Of a stretch of 15,556 nt of DNA, positions 5,801 through 12,400 are shown in pieces (the first letter of the stretch is position 1; each line of letters opens with the position of its first letter). Source of the stretch: an uncultured Clostridium sp. GTDB taxonomy: Bacteria > Bacillota > Clostridia > TANB77 > CAG-508. The stretch is taken from the NCBI GenBank assembly GCA_900553865.1, contig USFC01000037.1:1-15556 (forward strand), read 5' to 3'. The notes beneath the pieces were generated by a model. It was not told the DNA's origin, did no database searches, and saw only the letters and a program-made list of their open reading frames with translations. Both the position numbers and the translations under genes were made by a program.

Positions 5801-7259
5801 ACCAGATTTCAAAGAAGTAAAAGTAGCATTTAAAGTATCAGCATCAAATACATATACAGGAATTATTACAAACACAGCAGAAATTTCAGATGATTCAGAT
5901 GAAAATGGTAATAAAATAGACGATAGAGATTCTATACCAGATAATAACAATCCAAAAGAAGACGATATAGATGTAGAACATGTAAAATTAAGTTACTTTG
6001 ACTTAGCATTAAGAAAATTCATTACAGCCGTAAATGATAAAGAACTTGTAGACGAAAATGGTAAATATATAAGGCAGCCAGTAGTTGATGTAACACCATT
6101 AGTAGAAAAAACAGGAACAACAGCTATTTACAATCATCCAAAAGAGCCAGTAGAAGTAGAAAATGGAAACATAGTTACTTATACTATAAGAGTATATAAC
6201 GAAGGAACTAAAGATGGCTATGCAAAAGAAGTTAAAGACGATTTACCAGAAGGACTAGAATTTTTACCAGATAATGATACAAATAAAACATATAGATGGG
6301 TAATGTTAGATAAAGATGGAAATGAAACAACAAATGTAAAAGAAGCGGTATCTATAAAGACAGATTATTTATCTAAAGAACAAGAAGTGGAGGCTGGTAG
6401 AAATAATTTACTTGTAAAATTTGATAGTGCAACAATGAAAGAGCCAGCTTACAAAGATGTAAAAATAGCATTTAAAGTAACAGAGCCAAATACATCAGAC
6501 AGAATATTAATTAATAAAGCTCAAGTTTCAAACGATTCTGATAAAGATGGAAAAGATATAATTGATATTGACTCAACACCAGATAAATGGATTGAAGGAG
6601 AAGATGACCAAGATATAGAAAAAGTTAAAGTAAAATATTTTGACTTAGCTTTAAGAAAATGGGTAACACAAGCAATAGTAATAGATAACGGAAAAGAAAC
6701 AGTTACTAATACAGGCCATAAACCAGAAGACGATCCAGAAGAAGTTGTAAAAGTAGAAATAAAAGAAAGCAGACTAAACAAAGTAGTGGTTAAATTCCGT
6801 TACAGCATTAGAGTTTACAACGAAGGTGAGATAGCAGGATATGCAAAAGAAGTAAAAGACTATATTCCAGAAGGATTAAAATTTGTTCAAGCAGATAATC
6901 CACAATGGACTCAACTAGAAGATGGAAGCATAGTAACAGACCAATTAAAAGATACATTATTACAACCAGGGGAATATGCAGATGTTGAAGTATTACTTAC
7001 TTGGATAAATGGAAAAAATAACTTTGGATTAAAAACAAACGTAGCAGAAATAAGCAAAGACTATAATGACAGCAACACACCAGACATAGACTCAGTACCA
7101 GACAACAAAAAGCCAGATGAAGACGATATAGATGATGCACCAGTTATTTTAACTACAAAAACTGGAGCAAATGGAACAATAGAATATATTACATTAATAA
7201 CAACAGGACTTGCAATCTTATCATCAGGAGTAATACTAATTAAAAAATATGTATTATAA
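2883..7259 (+). CDS. Thioester-domain surface adhesin with five isopeptide-type repeats
   Basis: 1458 residues; AAGGATGG at 2868-2875 supports the start. Signal peptide 1-29 (cleavage after SQA). The next part is a thioester (TQXA) domain: Cys89 in NGLYCLKMG and Gln194 in IVQQVAIW. In such domains a Cys-Gln thioester reacts covalently with host-surface amines. Residues 260-390 form a beta-rich linker domain. Five repeats start with FDLALRK at 397, 607, 836, 1039 and 1253. Each has a Lys in the first strand (403, 613, 842, 1045, 1259), a conserved YNEG acid, and an Asn in N-x-A-E/Q-I/V (547, 766, 997, 1211, 1386), the layout of Lys-Asn fimbrial isopeptide domains. Linkers are Asp/Glu-rich. The C-terminus has a membrane helix (about 1433-1452) and a KKYVL tail but no LPXTG; TTKTG just before it may be a variant sorting signal. 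Thioester chemistry and isopeptides are inferred from motifs. Confidence 0.9.
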   Translation: MKFKKGLLQTIIMGTTLAGILSISATSQASVNNTGKLLKMNNPTYRASGYAYQAGLKSSRGIKEQDMWKIYEYNTNGQTIKNLNNGLYCLKMGVGFGSVNGSATQERIYNVYADMKNPIEADKNIINSYKATLPSAENYNAIVWILENSYVPAPSTSPTAEQTANAAAFKQELLTKAGIPNSKLNDDLIDIVQQVAIWHFTNNDQYKADEITTVQAKLASQLSYDSVDDVFNNWDLSNDIDTLYEYFITNAEANKNIDVTSNSANPVKFTSNTSRVTLNGNYYIAGPYKIEQVSDKVYTLDGMLVSTNNQAINYTLLDSNKQDTTKTLKELIGENFYLKIPSTQNIENAKFKVVTKMKQNTVTYWTVSNPNNDQPVAEVTPEEKVFEEEVTLNLSNFDLALRKFITKINGVAVEPSREPAVTTQTIEALKNKTITTVTKTHTKTPIQVKIGDTVLYTIRIYNEGDIDGYAKEITDYLPEGLTLKQNSAINTENGWTNPSGDGKTIVTNKLANRLLAKFNGSQVDYADVQVECIVNAQASEFEQSLKNIAEITNHTDESGNSITDRDSVPKDLTEEQKNNYNPGTSEEGWGYEDDDDYEELILPGKPFDLALRKFITNINGKELVKEDGTYLREPTIDLTPLINGTGTTAEYKHPKNPIGVAVGDIVIYTLRIYNEGEIDGYASKVTDYLPPQLEFVIDDEENFNAKYGWVIDSSLRKASTSYLAKPTIDPEDTLIKAFDGTKLDYKELKIKCRVKSTKDLDKVITNIAEITDFTDANGNTIRDRDSQKENVVLPSDANLPDYKGKESNKSILTDSNYHYKGQQDDDDFEKLILEEFDLALRKFITKINEIPVTNRVPVFTNVKDENGNYIYEHTKEPIEVDSTDIVEYTLRIYNEGDIAGYAKEIKDNIPEGLEFLPEHETNKEYRWIMLDESGNETTDVNKAKAITTDYLSKEQEKTLGVNLIQPFDSTRTSPDFKEVKVAFKVSASNTYTGIITNTAEISDDSDENGNKIDDRDSIPDNNNPKEDDIDVEHVKLSYFDLALRKFITAVNDKELVDENGKYIRQPVVDVTPLVEKTGTTAIYNHPKEPVEVENGNIVTYTIRVYNEGTKDGYAKEVKDDLPEGLEFLPDNDTNKTYRWVMLDKDGNETTNVKEAVSIKTDYLSKEQEVEAGRNNLLVKFDSATMKEPAYKDVKIAFKVTEPNTSDRILINKAQVSNDSDKDGKDIIDIDSTPDKWIEGEDDQDIEKVKVKYFDLALRKWVTQAIVIDNGKETVTNTGHKPEDDPEEVVKVEIKESRLNKVVVKFRYSIRVYNEGEIAGYAKEVKDYIPEGLKFVQADNPQWTQLEDGSIVTDQLKDTLLQPGEYADVEVLLTWINGKNNFGLKTNVAEISKDYNDSNTPDIDSVPDNKKPDEDDIDDAPVILTTKTGANGTIEYITLITTGLAILSSGVILIKKYVL
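4071..7140 (+). repeat. Five tandem repeats of about 200 residues within the adhesin
   Basis: Units begin at 4071, 4701, 5388, 5997 and 6639, spaced 203-229 codons apart. The unit starts are highly similar at DNA level (tttgacttagc then ttaagaaaa), which makes them recombination-prone. Each unit carries the FDLALRK strand, a YNEG-xxx-GYAKE segment, an (L/I)PEGL-type segment and an N-x-AEI strand, and ends with an Asp-rich D-x-D/N-x-D(I/S)D-S loop. Units 3 and 4 are the most alike. Unit 5 is the most divergent (LRKWVT). Confidence 0.9.
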
Positions 7260-7267
7260 ATTATAAA

Positions 7268-7303
7268 ATGACGCTATTTAGGATATTCCCTAAATAGCGT
7301 CAT
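7268..7303. repeat. Perfect 15-bp palindrome (REP-like), possible adhesin terminator
   Basis: ATGACGCTATTTAGG (7268-7282) pairs perfectly with CCTAAATAGCGTCAT (7289-7303) around a 6-base loop, 8 bases after the adhesin stop. There is no T-run, so it is not a textbook terminator, though the stem is strong enough to stop or protect mRNA. Two 14-base parts of it (7270-7283 and 7297-7310) recur at 14783-14821. The trailing CTGTCCCC is typical of dispersed palindromic repeats in Firmicutes. Confidence 0.75.
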
Positions 7304-7403
7304 CTGTCCCCATATGGGTGGACATTTATTTTTTAACTGTTTCTGGGAATGCGCAAAAAAACAGGTACTTGACAAAAAAGGCCAATAAATTTAATGGAAA
7401 TTA

Positions 7404-7432
7404 TTGCAAATAAATAACTGTAATGATATAAT
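7404..7432 (+). promoter_or_regulatory. Extended -10 promoter of the three-gene run
   Basis: TTGCAA (7404-7409), a 17-base spacer and TATAAT (7427-7432) preceded by TG at 7424-7425. It lies 42 bases before the ATG at 7475. A separate TTGACA at 7369 has no matching -10. Confidence 0.75.
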
Positions 7433-7474
7433 TTCGCTAGAAAAAATTAATAGGATTTTAATTGAGAGGTAAAA

Positions 7475-8395
7475 ATGAATCAAATTTTATATACAACAAC
7501 TCCTAAAAAAGGACAAACATTAGAAGTAAATACAGTTATAAAAATATTTGCCATAGCATGTATTGTATTTGGCATATTTTTAGTTGCGCAAAGTGCATAT
7601 GCAATGATAAATAAAAATGGAGAAGCGAGCCAAAGTGAACCATTAATAGAAGTAGCACAAGTAGAAGGCAAATTAAATATAACTATAAAACATGACCAAA
7701 TAATAGATAAAATCGTATATTCTTGGAACGGAGCAGAAGGAATTACGTTGCAAGGAAAAGGAAGAAAAGAAATAAATGAAAGTATAGAAATACCAACAGG
7801 CGAAAATACACTAGTACTAAAAGCAATAGATATTAATGGAAAAGAGGCATCATATAGCCAAGTATACGAAAAAGCCCAAAGCGATACTACAAAACCAGAA
7901 ATTGAGCTACTAGTAGAAAATTCAAAAGTAAAAATAGTAGCTAAAGATGAAACAGCACTAAGCTATATGAGCTATTATTGGAATGGCGAAGATGAAACAA
8001 AAATAGAAGCAAGAGAAGATTCACCAAAACAAATAGAAGATAAAATTGACATTTTAAAGGGAGAAAATACATTAACAATTATAGCAGTAGATAAAGCAGG
8101 AAACGAAACTGTAAAAGAACAAGTATTTAAAGGCGTTAAAAAACCAAAAATAGAGCTTTTAAGAGATGGAAACGACCTACTTGTAAAAGTTACAGATGAA
8201 GAAGGAGTTAAAAAAATAGAATATACTTTAAATGGGCAATTCTATTCAACAGATGCAGAAAACACAGGAACCTCTTTAAACATGAAAGAAGTAGAATTCA
8301 AACAACCACTATCACAAGGAGAAAATAAAATAACAATAAAAGCATATAACATCAATGGATTGCAAGAAGAAGTTTCTGGAGAGGTAACAGTTTAA
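7475..8395 (+). CDS. Membrane-anchored protein with three Ig-like repeats
   Basis: 306 residues; GAGAGG at 7464-7469 supports the start. A short cytoplasmic N-terminus (1-20) is followed by one membrane helix (about 21-43, VIKIFAIACIVFGIFLVAQS), with the rest outside. The outer part has three related beta-sandwich-like units (about 55-130, 140-225, 227-306). They share (Y/W)-x-W/L-NG near the first third and GEN-x-(L/I)-x-(L/I)-x-A-x-(D/N)-x-x-G near the end, a pattern known from bacterial Ig-like domains of surface proteins. There is no enzymatic motif. It is the first gene of a tight run with the CmpB-like and receiver-GGDEF genes and follows the adhesin, so a role at the cell surface is likely but unproven. 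Confidence 0.75.
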   Translation: MNQILYTTTPKKGQTLEVNTVIKIFAIACIVFGIFLVAQSAYAMINKNGEASQSEPLIEVAQVEGKLNITIKHDQIIDKIVYSWNGAEGITLQGKGRKEINESIEIPTGENTLVLKAIDINGKEASYSQVYEKAQSDTTKPEIELLVENSKVKIVAKDETALSYMSYYWNGEDETKIEAREDSPKQIEDKIDILKGENTLTIIAVDKAGNETVKEQVFKGVKKPKIELLRDGNDLLVKVTDEEGVKKIEYTLNGQFYSTDAENTGTSLNMKEVEFKQPLSQGENKITIKAYNINGLQEEVSGEVTV

Positions 8396-8417
8396 TAAAA
8401 GAAAGTGAAGGGGAAAA

Positions 8418-9215
8418 ATGAAGACAATAATATGTTTTTTTACATATTTCATTTTATATTCCTTTGCTGGCTGGGTGTTGGAATCTGTTTATAAAACACT
8501 TGCTCAAAAGAAATTTGTTAATAGTGGCTTTTTAAATGGACCATTGTGTCCAATTTACGGATTTGGTGCAATAATAATGATATTATCGCTAAACTTCCTA
8601 AAAGAAAGGCCATTATTGCTTTTTGTGGCAGCATTTTTTATACTTTCAGTATGGGAATATATTGTTGGAATATTATTAGAGAAAATATTTAAAACAAAAT
8701 ATTGGGATTATTCATATCTTAAATACAATTTTCAAGGAAGGGTTTGCTTAAAAAATTCTATATATTGGGGAATATTAGGAGTAATATTTATTTGCCTTGT
8801 TCATCCAATAGTAGAAAAACTAATAAATATGGTAGATATAAACATGTTATTTTATGCAAATATAGCAGTAGCAATATTAACGCTTATAGATTTAATAATA
8901 AGCGTAATAGCAGTGACTAATTTTGAAAATATGGTAAAAAATATTAATGATATGGGAATAGCAATAAAAGAATTAAAAGATAAAAGCAAAGAAAAAATAG
9001 TAACTATAGAAAAAAATACTATAGAAAATGCAGAAAGTAAAATAAAGGAATTAAAAATAGCGCAAGCAAAGCTAAAGCTAAGAATATATAGACAAGCAAA
9101 CCGTCTAAAAAAGGCATTTCCAAGTATGAAATCTGAAACAATAACAAAATTTTTAAATCAAAAAATTGACTTAAAAAGATTAAAAGAAAATATAAAGAAA
9201 AAGAATAAGGAGTAA
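8418..9215 (+). CDS. CmpB/DUF1113-type multi-pass membrane protein with coiled-coil tail
   Basis: 265 residues. The N-terminal part carries the signature of the putative ABC-transporter type IV family (PF06541 in my recollection): YSFAGWVLESVYKTL, then FVNSGFLNGPLCPIYGFG, and later WEYIVGILLEKIF and YWDYS. About five membrane helices are visible up to residue 170. Residues 170-262 are a Lys/Glu-rich, probably cytoplasmic coiled coil (VKNINDMGIAIKELKDKSKE and onward), which is an extension of the usual core. The start has GAAGGGG just upstream (ATG 8418). It lies 22 bases after the Ig-like gene and 2 bases before the receiver-GGDEF gene. The transported substrate, if any, is unknown. Confidence 0.82.
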   Translation: MKTIICFFTYFILYSFAGWVLESVYKTLAQKKFVNSGFLNGPLCPIYGFGAIIMILSLNFLKERPLLLFVAAFFILSVWEYIVGILLEKIFKTKYWDYSYLKYNFQGRVCLKNSIYWGILGVIFICLVHPIVEKLINMVDINMLFYANIAVAILTLIDLIISVIAVTNFENMVKNINDMGIAIKELKDKSKEKIVTIEKNTIENAESKIKELKIAQAKLKLRIYRQANRLKKAFPSMKSETITKFLNQKIDLKRLKENIKKKNKE

Positions 9216-9217
9216 TT

Positions 9218-10153
9218 ATGATACAGGAAATTTATATAATTGATGATAAACCAGATTTAAGAGAAACATTAAAAAGGCTTTTTAAAGAAGATAGAAGTTA
9301 TCGCTTTAAAAGCGTACCTACAGAAAGCTTAGATATTGCATTAAAAAATATACCATCATTAATTATAATTAATGAAGACAATATAGATGAAGACATAATT
9401 TCAATATGTCAAAAAATAAAAAAAGATGATGACAACAGCATTACACCAGTTATAGTGTTATCTTCAAACAAAAATCACACACATAGAATAAATTTATTAA
9501 AATTGGGAGTGTCACACTACATAATAAACCCAATAAACGAAGATTTTTTCTATTATACAATACAAAATACACTAAAACTAATATATATAAATAGAAGAGT
9601 AAGCCCACTAACAGGACTTCCAGGAAATGTACAAATACAAGCTGAAATGAAAAAAAGATTTTCATTAAAAGAAACCTTTGCAATGATATATATAGACTTA
9701 GATAACTTTAAAGCATACAATGACATATATGGATTCTTAAAAGGAGACCAAATTATAAAATTTACAGCAAAAATCATATTAAAAAATGTACACACAGACG
9801 AATACGAAGATAGCTTTGTTGGTCACATTGGTGGTGATGACTTTGTAGCTATAGTTTCTGAAACAGACTATGAAAGAATATGCCAAAACATTATTACAGA
9901 TTTTGACTCAAATGTTTCAAAATTCTTTACAGAAGATGATGTAAATAGAGGATATTTTGAGGTAGCAAACAGAAAGGGAATAATGGAGCAATTTCCACTT
10001 ACATCTATATCTATAGGAGTTGTAGAAGTAGAAGTGGGCAGATTTGCAAATGTTTTAGAAATAGGAGAAGCAGGAGCAAGCGTAAAACATTTAGCAAAAA
10101 CAATTCAAGGAAGTACATATGTAATAGATAGAAGAAAAAATGGAGAAAAATAA
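9218..10153 (+). CDS. Degenerate receiver fused to a GGDEF domain (GGDDF)
   Basis: 311 residues. Residues 1-120 form a receiver fold: the acidic pair D9-D10 is present, but the phospho-acceptor Asp is Asn52 (in SLIIINED) and the usual Lys of the KP motif is Asn104 (INP). Phosphorylation is therefore unlikely. Residues 127-305 form a GGDEF domain with LTGLPGN, the metal-site segment YIDLDNFKAYND (D160, D162) and G205-G-D-D-F, where the fourth residue is Asp instead of Glu. The product-inhibition site RxxD before the motif is absent. Diguanylate cyclase activity is possible but doubtful. AGGAG (9207-9211), inside the end of the previous gene, and a 2-base gap show co-transcription with the CmpB-like gene. 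Confidence 0.88.
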   Translation: MIQEIYIIDDKPDLRETLKRLFKEDRSYRFKSVPTESLDIALKNIPSLIIINEDNIDEDIISICQKIKKDDDNSITPVIVLSSNKNHTHRINLLKLGVSHYIINPINEDFFYYTIQNTLKLIYINRRVSPLTGLPGNVQIQAEMKKRFSLKETFAMIYIDLDNFKAYNDIYGFLKGDQIIKFTAKIILKNVHTDEYEDSFVGHIGGDDFVAIVSETDYERICQNIITDFDSNVSKFFTEDDVNRGYFEVANRKGIMEQFPLTSISIGVVEVEVGRFANVLEIGEAGASVKHLAKTIQGSTYVIDRRKNGEK

Positions 10154-10205
10154 AAAATTAGCTTTTGAATTTAAGCTGTGCCTTGAAGGAGGATACTAAT
10201 AAAAA

Positions 10206-10583
10206 ATGAATTCAAAAATAAAGAAAATGTTAAAATTAGAACTAGGGATTTTATTTTTAGTTCTAATTATTTTTATAATAGTAAAAAATAATCTAATAAA
10301 TATAATGCCAAAATGTTTAATAAACACATACTTAGGAATTTTGTGCCCTAGCTGTGGTGGAACAAGATGTGTAATAAACTTAGTACAAGGAAATTTTAAG
10401 CAAAGTTTTTTATATCATCCAGTATTTTTTGTAACAATTATATACTTAATGCTAGTTAATATTTTGTACATAGTCAATTCCTTTAGGAAAAAAGCAATAC
10501 TTACATTTTTGTATCCGAAAACTAAATTTTGGCTAGCATTTTGTATCATAATTACAATATTTACAATATGTAGAAACTTTTAA
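10206..10583 (+). CDS. DUF2752-type small membrane protein
   Basis: 125 residues with about three membrane helices (15-30, 72-90, 104-122). It has the family hallmark C-P-S-C-G-G-T-R in GILCPSCGGTRCVINL, followed by a G-N-F/HP segment (VQGNFKQSFLYHPVFF), as in DUF2752 proteins. Function unknown; the cysteine pair could bind metal or form a disulfide. AAGGAGG at 10187-10193 lies 12 bases before the ATG, slightly far. It is only 52 bases after the receiver-GGDEF gene with no strong terminator between, so co-transcription is possible. Confidence 0.85.
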   Translation: MNSKIKKMLKLELGILFLVLIIFIIVKNNLINIMPKCLINTYLGILCPSCGGTRCVINLVQGNFKQSFLYHPVFFVTIIYLMLVNILYIVNSFRKKAILTFLYPKTKFWLAFCIIITIFTICRNF

Positions 10584-10622
10584 AAGAAAGAAGCAGTAAA
10601 GAAAAAATAAAGTAAAATTTAT

Positions 10623-10651
10623 TTGACCACAAAATAGAAATACTGTATAAT
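10623..10651 (+). promoter_or_regulatory. Promoter of the DUF4190-like gene
   Basis: TTGACC (10623-10628), a 17-base spacer and a perfect TATAAT (10646-10651), 53 bases before the ATG at 10705. Confidence 0.8.
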
Positions 10652-10704
10652 AAAAATGGTTATAAAAATAAAGGCATATATGCCTAGGAAAGGAAGAAAG
10701 AAAA

Positions 10705-10980
10705 ATGGGAGAAAATAATGAAAAAAAACAAGGACTTAGTATATCATCTATGGTATTAGGAATAGTATCAATAGTAACTTGGTGTGCATGGTTTATGTCT
10801 GTACCTTGCTCAATACTTGCAATAATATTTGGAATATTAGGAGTAAAACAAGAAGAAAAAGGAATGGCTATTGCCGGAATAGTAACAGGAAGTATAGCAC
10901 TTGCAATATGGATAGTTATGTTTATGGGCATGTTTATCTTTGGAATAGCATCTTCAACAGAATACTCAGCAATAATGTAA
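10705..10980 (+). CDS. DUF4190-type small membrane protein
   Basis: 91 residues. After a short polar N-terminus (MGENNEKKQGLS) come two long hydrophobic helices (about 13-45 and 54-85) joined by GILGVKQEEKGMAIAG. This is the typical DUF4190 layout: a glycine-rich first helix with SSMVLGIVSIV, the motif LAIIFGILGVKQ, then K-G-M-A-I-A-G-I-V-T-G. Function unknown. GGAAAGGAAG lies just upstream. It has its own promoter and is followed by a hairpin at 11001-11040. Confidence 0.85.
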   Translation: MGENNEKKQGLSISSMVLGIVSIVTWCAWFMSVPCSILAIIFGILGVKQEEKGMAIAGIVTGSIALAIWIVMFMGMFIFGIASSTEYSAIM

Positions 10981-11000
10981 AAATTAGAATAAAATAAAAG

Positions 11001-11040
11001 AACTCTCATAAGATATATAAAGTATCGAAATGGGAGTTTT
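11001..11040 (+). terminator. Hairpin with T-run that overlaps the cwlD ribosome binding site
   Basis: AACTCTCAT (11001-11009) pairs with ATGGGAGTT (11030-11038) with one G-U pair, around a 20-base loop, followed by TTTTT. It can end the DUF4190 transcript. The right arm contains GGGAG (11032-11036), the only ribosome binding site for the cwlD start at 11045, so read-through RNA would hide it. Confidence 0.6.
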
Positions 11041-11044
11041 TAAT

Positions 11045-11757
11045 ATGATTATTTTAAGTAAAAAAAGAATAATGTTAGTTACAAGTATTATTATGGTGGC
11101 AATGTTTACCTTTGTAATACAAACCAATAGTAGAACAACAAAAGTGGTGCAAACAGTAGCACTTCCAGTTAGTAATAAAGTTATAGTGTTAGATGCTGGG
11201 CACGGAAAGCCAGATGAGCGGAGCACAAAGTAGTTCACGGAACAACAGAGGCACAAACAAACCTAAAAATTGCATTAAAAGTACAAAGTTTGTTAGAACA
11301 AAGCGGAGCAATAGTAATACTTACAAGAAGTGATGATGAAGCAATTTATAGTTTAGATAGTAAAACCTTAAAACAAAAGAAAATATCAGACATTCACAAT
11401 AGGGTAAAAATAGGAAACGAAGCACAAGCAGATATATTTGTATCAATTCATTTAAATAAAATTCCACAAGAACAATATTGGGGGTGGCAGTGCTTTTACA
11501 AAGAGGGAAATGAGCAAAGTATAAAACTTGCCAAAAGCTTGCAAGAAAATTTAAATGAGGCAATTCAAAAAGAAAATAAAAGAGTTGCAATGAAGTTAGA
11601 TAATGTATATATAATGAAGCATGTAGAAATACCAATTTCAATTGTAGAATGTGGATTTTTATCTAACAAAGAAGAAGAAAAATTACTTTTAGAAGATAGC
11701 TATCAAGATAAACTAGCATGGGGAATATATAATGGAATAATTGATTATTTTATGTAA
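11045..11757 (+). pseudogene. cwlD: CwlD-like N-acetylmuramoyl-L-alanine amidase, frameshifted
   Basis: Amidase_3 family; in spore formers CwlD removes stem peptides so that cortex muramic-lactam can form. ATG 11045 is preferred over 11030 because GGGAG lies 8 bases upstream and 11030 falls in the hairpin stem. The N-terminus is a signal anchor (KKRIMLVTSIIMVAMFTFVI). The first frame reads to DAGHGKPDE, then runs into TAG 11231-11233. The second frame, shifted by two, continues GTTEAQTNLK to the end at 11757. The residues of the family are all present: His in AGHG, Glu in TTEA, His in SIHLN and Glu in VECGFLSN. Only about 20 bases (11216-11238) are disturbed. Either two single-base insertions (C at 11219 and one in 11235-11238) or one deletion would restore the frame. 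Confidence 0.85.
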
Positions 11758-11761
11758 GAAA

Positions 11762-11803
11762 AAAAGCAAAGTTTTGTTAACGAAATAACAAGACTTTGCT
11801 TTT
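11762..11803. terminator. Bidirectional terminator between cwlD and pgsA
   Basis: An 18-position stem (AAAAGCAAAGTTTTGTTA 11762-11779 with 11786-11803, one wobble position) and loop ACGAAA, with A-run and T-run flanks. It lies between convergent genes and can stop both. Confidence 0.92.
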
Positions 11804-11812
11804 AAACAAAAA

Positions 11813-12367
11813 CTATTTATCAAGTTTTAAATTTTCCTTTTTCAAATACCCTTGTTTATAGAAAGCATTGAAATACATAAATAAAGAAAATATAGTAGCA
11901 GCAAGAGCCACATAATATATGTATATATCAAAATTACAGTCTAAAGCAAAGAATCTAATAGCAATTGAAGAAACTATTGCTAAATAAAATAGTACAGTAG
12001 ACAATTTGCCATACCATTTTGAAGAAACAACAAGCTCTTTTCCATAAAGGAAAGAAGCTCCTGCAATCATTAAAAATTCTTTAATGAAAACAATAATTAA
12101 AAACCAAAAAGGTATAATTCCTTTTAAAGCAAGAGTAACCAATATTGCTATTTGAGTGGTTTTATCTGCAAGAGGGTCTATTAGTTTACCAAAGTTTGTT
12201 ATAAAATTAAATTTTCTTGCTATAAAGCCATCTAGTACATCTGTAATTCCAGAAGCAGTTAAAAATATAAAAGCTTCTACATATTTATCTTGAAATAGAA
12301 ATACTATAATAAAAGGTATTAATATAAATCTTAGTATGGTAAGCATATTTGGTATGTGTTTAAACAT
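11813..12367 (-). CDS. pgsA: Phosphatidylglycerophosphate synthase (CDP-alcohol phosphotransferase)
   Basis: 184 residues, the usual length for PgsA. It transfers glycerol-3-phosphate onto CDP-diacylglycerol, making phosphatidylglycerophosphate for anionic membrane lipids. The complete family motif D-x2-D-G-x2-A-R-x8-G-x3-D-x3-D is present with D43, D46, G47, A50, R51, G60, D64 and D68. Several membrane helices follow (73-95, 97-110, 120-138, 148-168). The N-terminus FKHIPNMLTILRFILIP is typical. AGGAGG lies about 8 bases upstream of the ATG. It follows the clp gene by 33 bases and is probably co-transcribed with it. Other CDP-alcohol transferases are possible, but the length and N-terminus favour PgsA. 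Confidence 0.93.
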   Translation of the reverse strand: MFKHIPNMLTILRFILIPFIIVFLFQDKYVEAFIFLTASGITDVLDGFIARKFNFITNFGKLIDPLADKTTQIAILVTLALKGIIPFWFLIIVFIKEFLMIAGASFLYGKELVVSSKWYGKLSTVLFYLAIVSSIAIRFFALDCNFDIYIYYVALAATIFSLFMYFNAFYKQGYLKKENLKLDK

Positions 12368-12400
12368 TTTTAGATCCTCCTAATTTTTTTACATTTATTG

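Noticed and set aside
7369..7397. TTGACA at 7369 as promoter
   Set aside because: At 16-18 bases only TAATGG-like sequence is found; the TTGCAA/TATAAT pair at 7404-7432 is far better.
10533..11009. 158-codon minus-strand frame across the DUF4190 gene
   Set aside because: It is antisense to the well-supported DUF4190-like gene, lacks a ribosome binding site and has no family features.
11030..11044. ATG 11030 as the cwlD start
   Set aside because: It lies in the hairpin stem without an upstream ribosome binding site; ATG 11045 has GGGAG at 8 bases.
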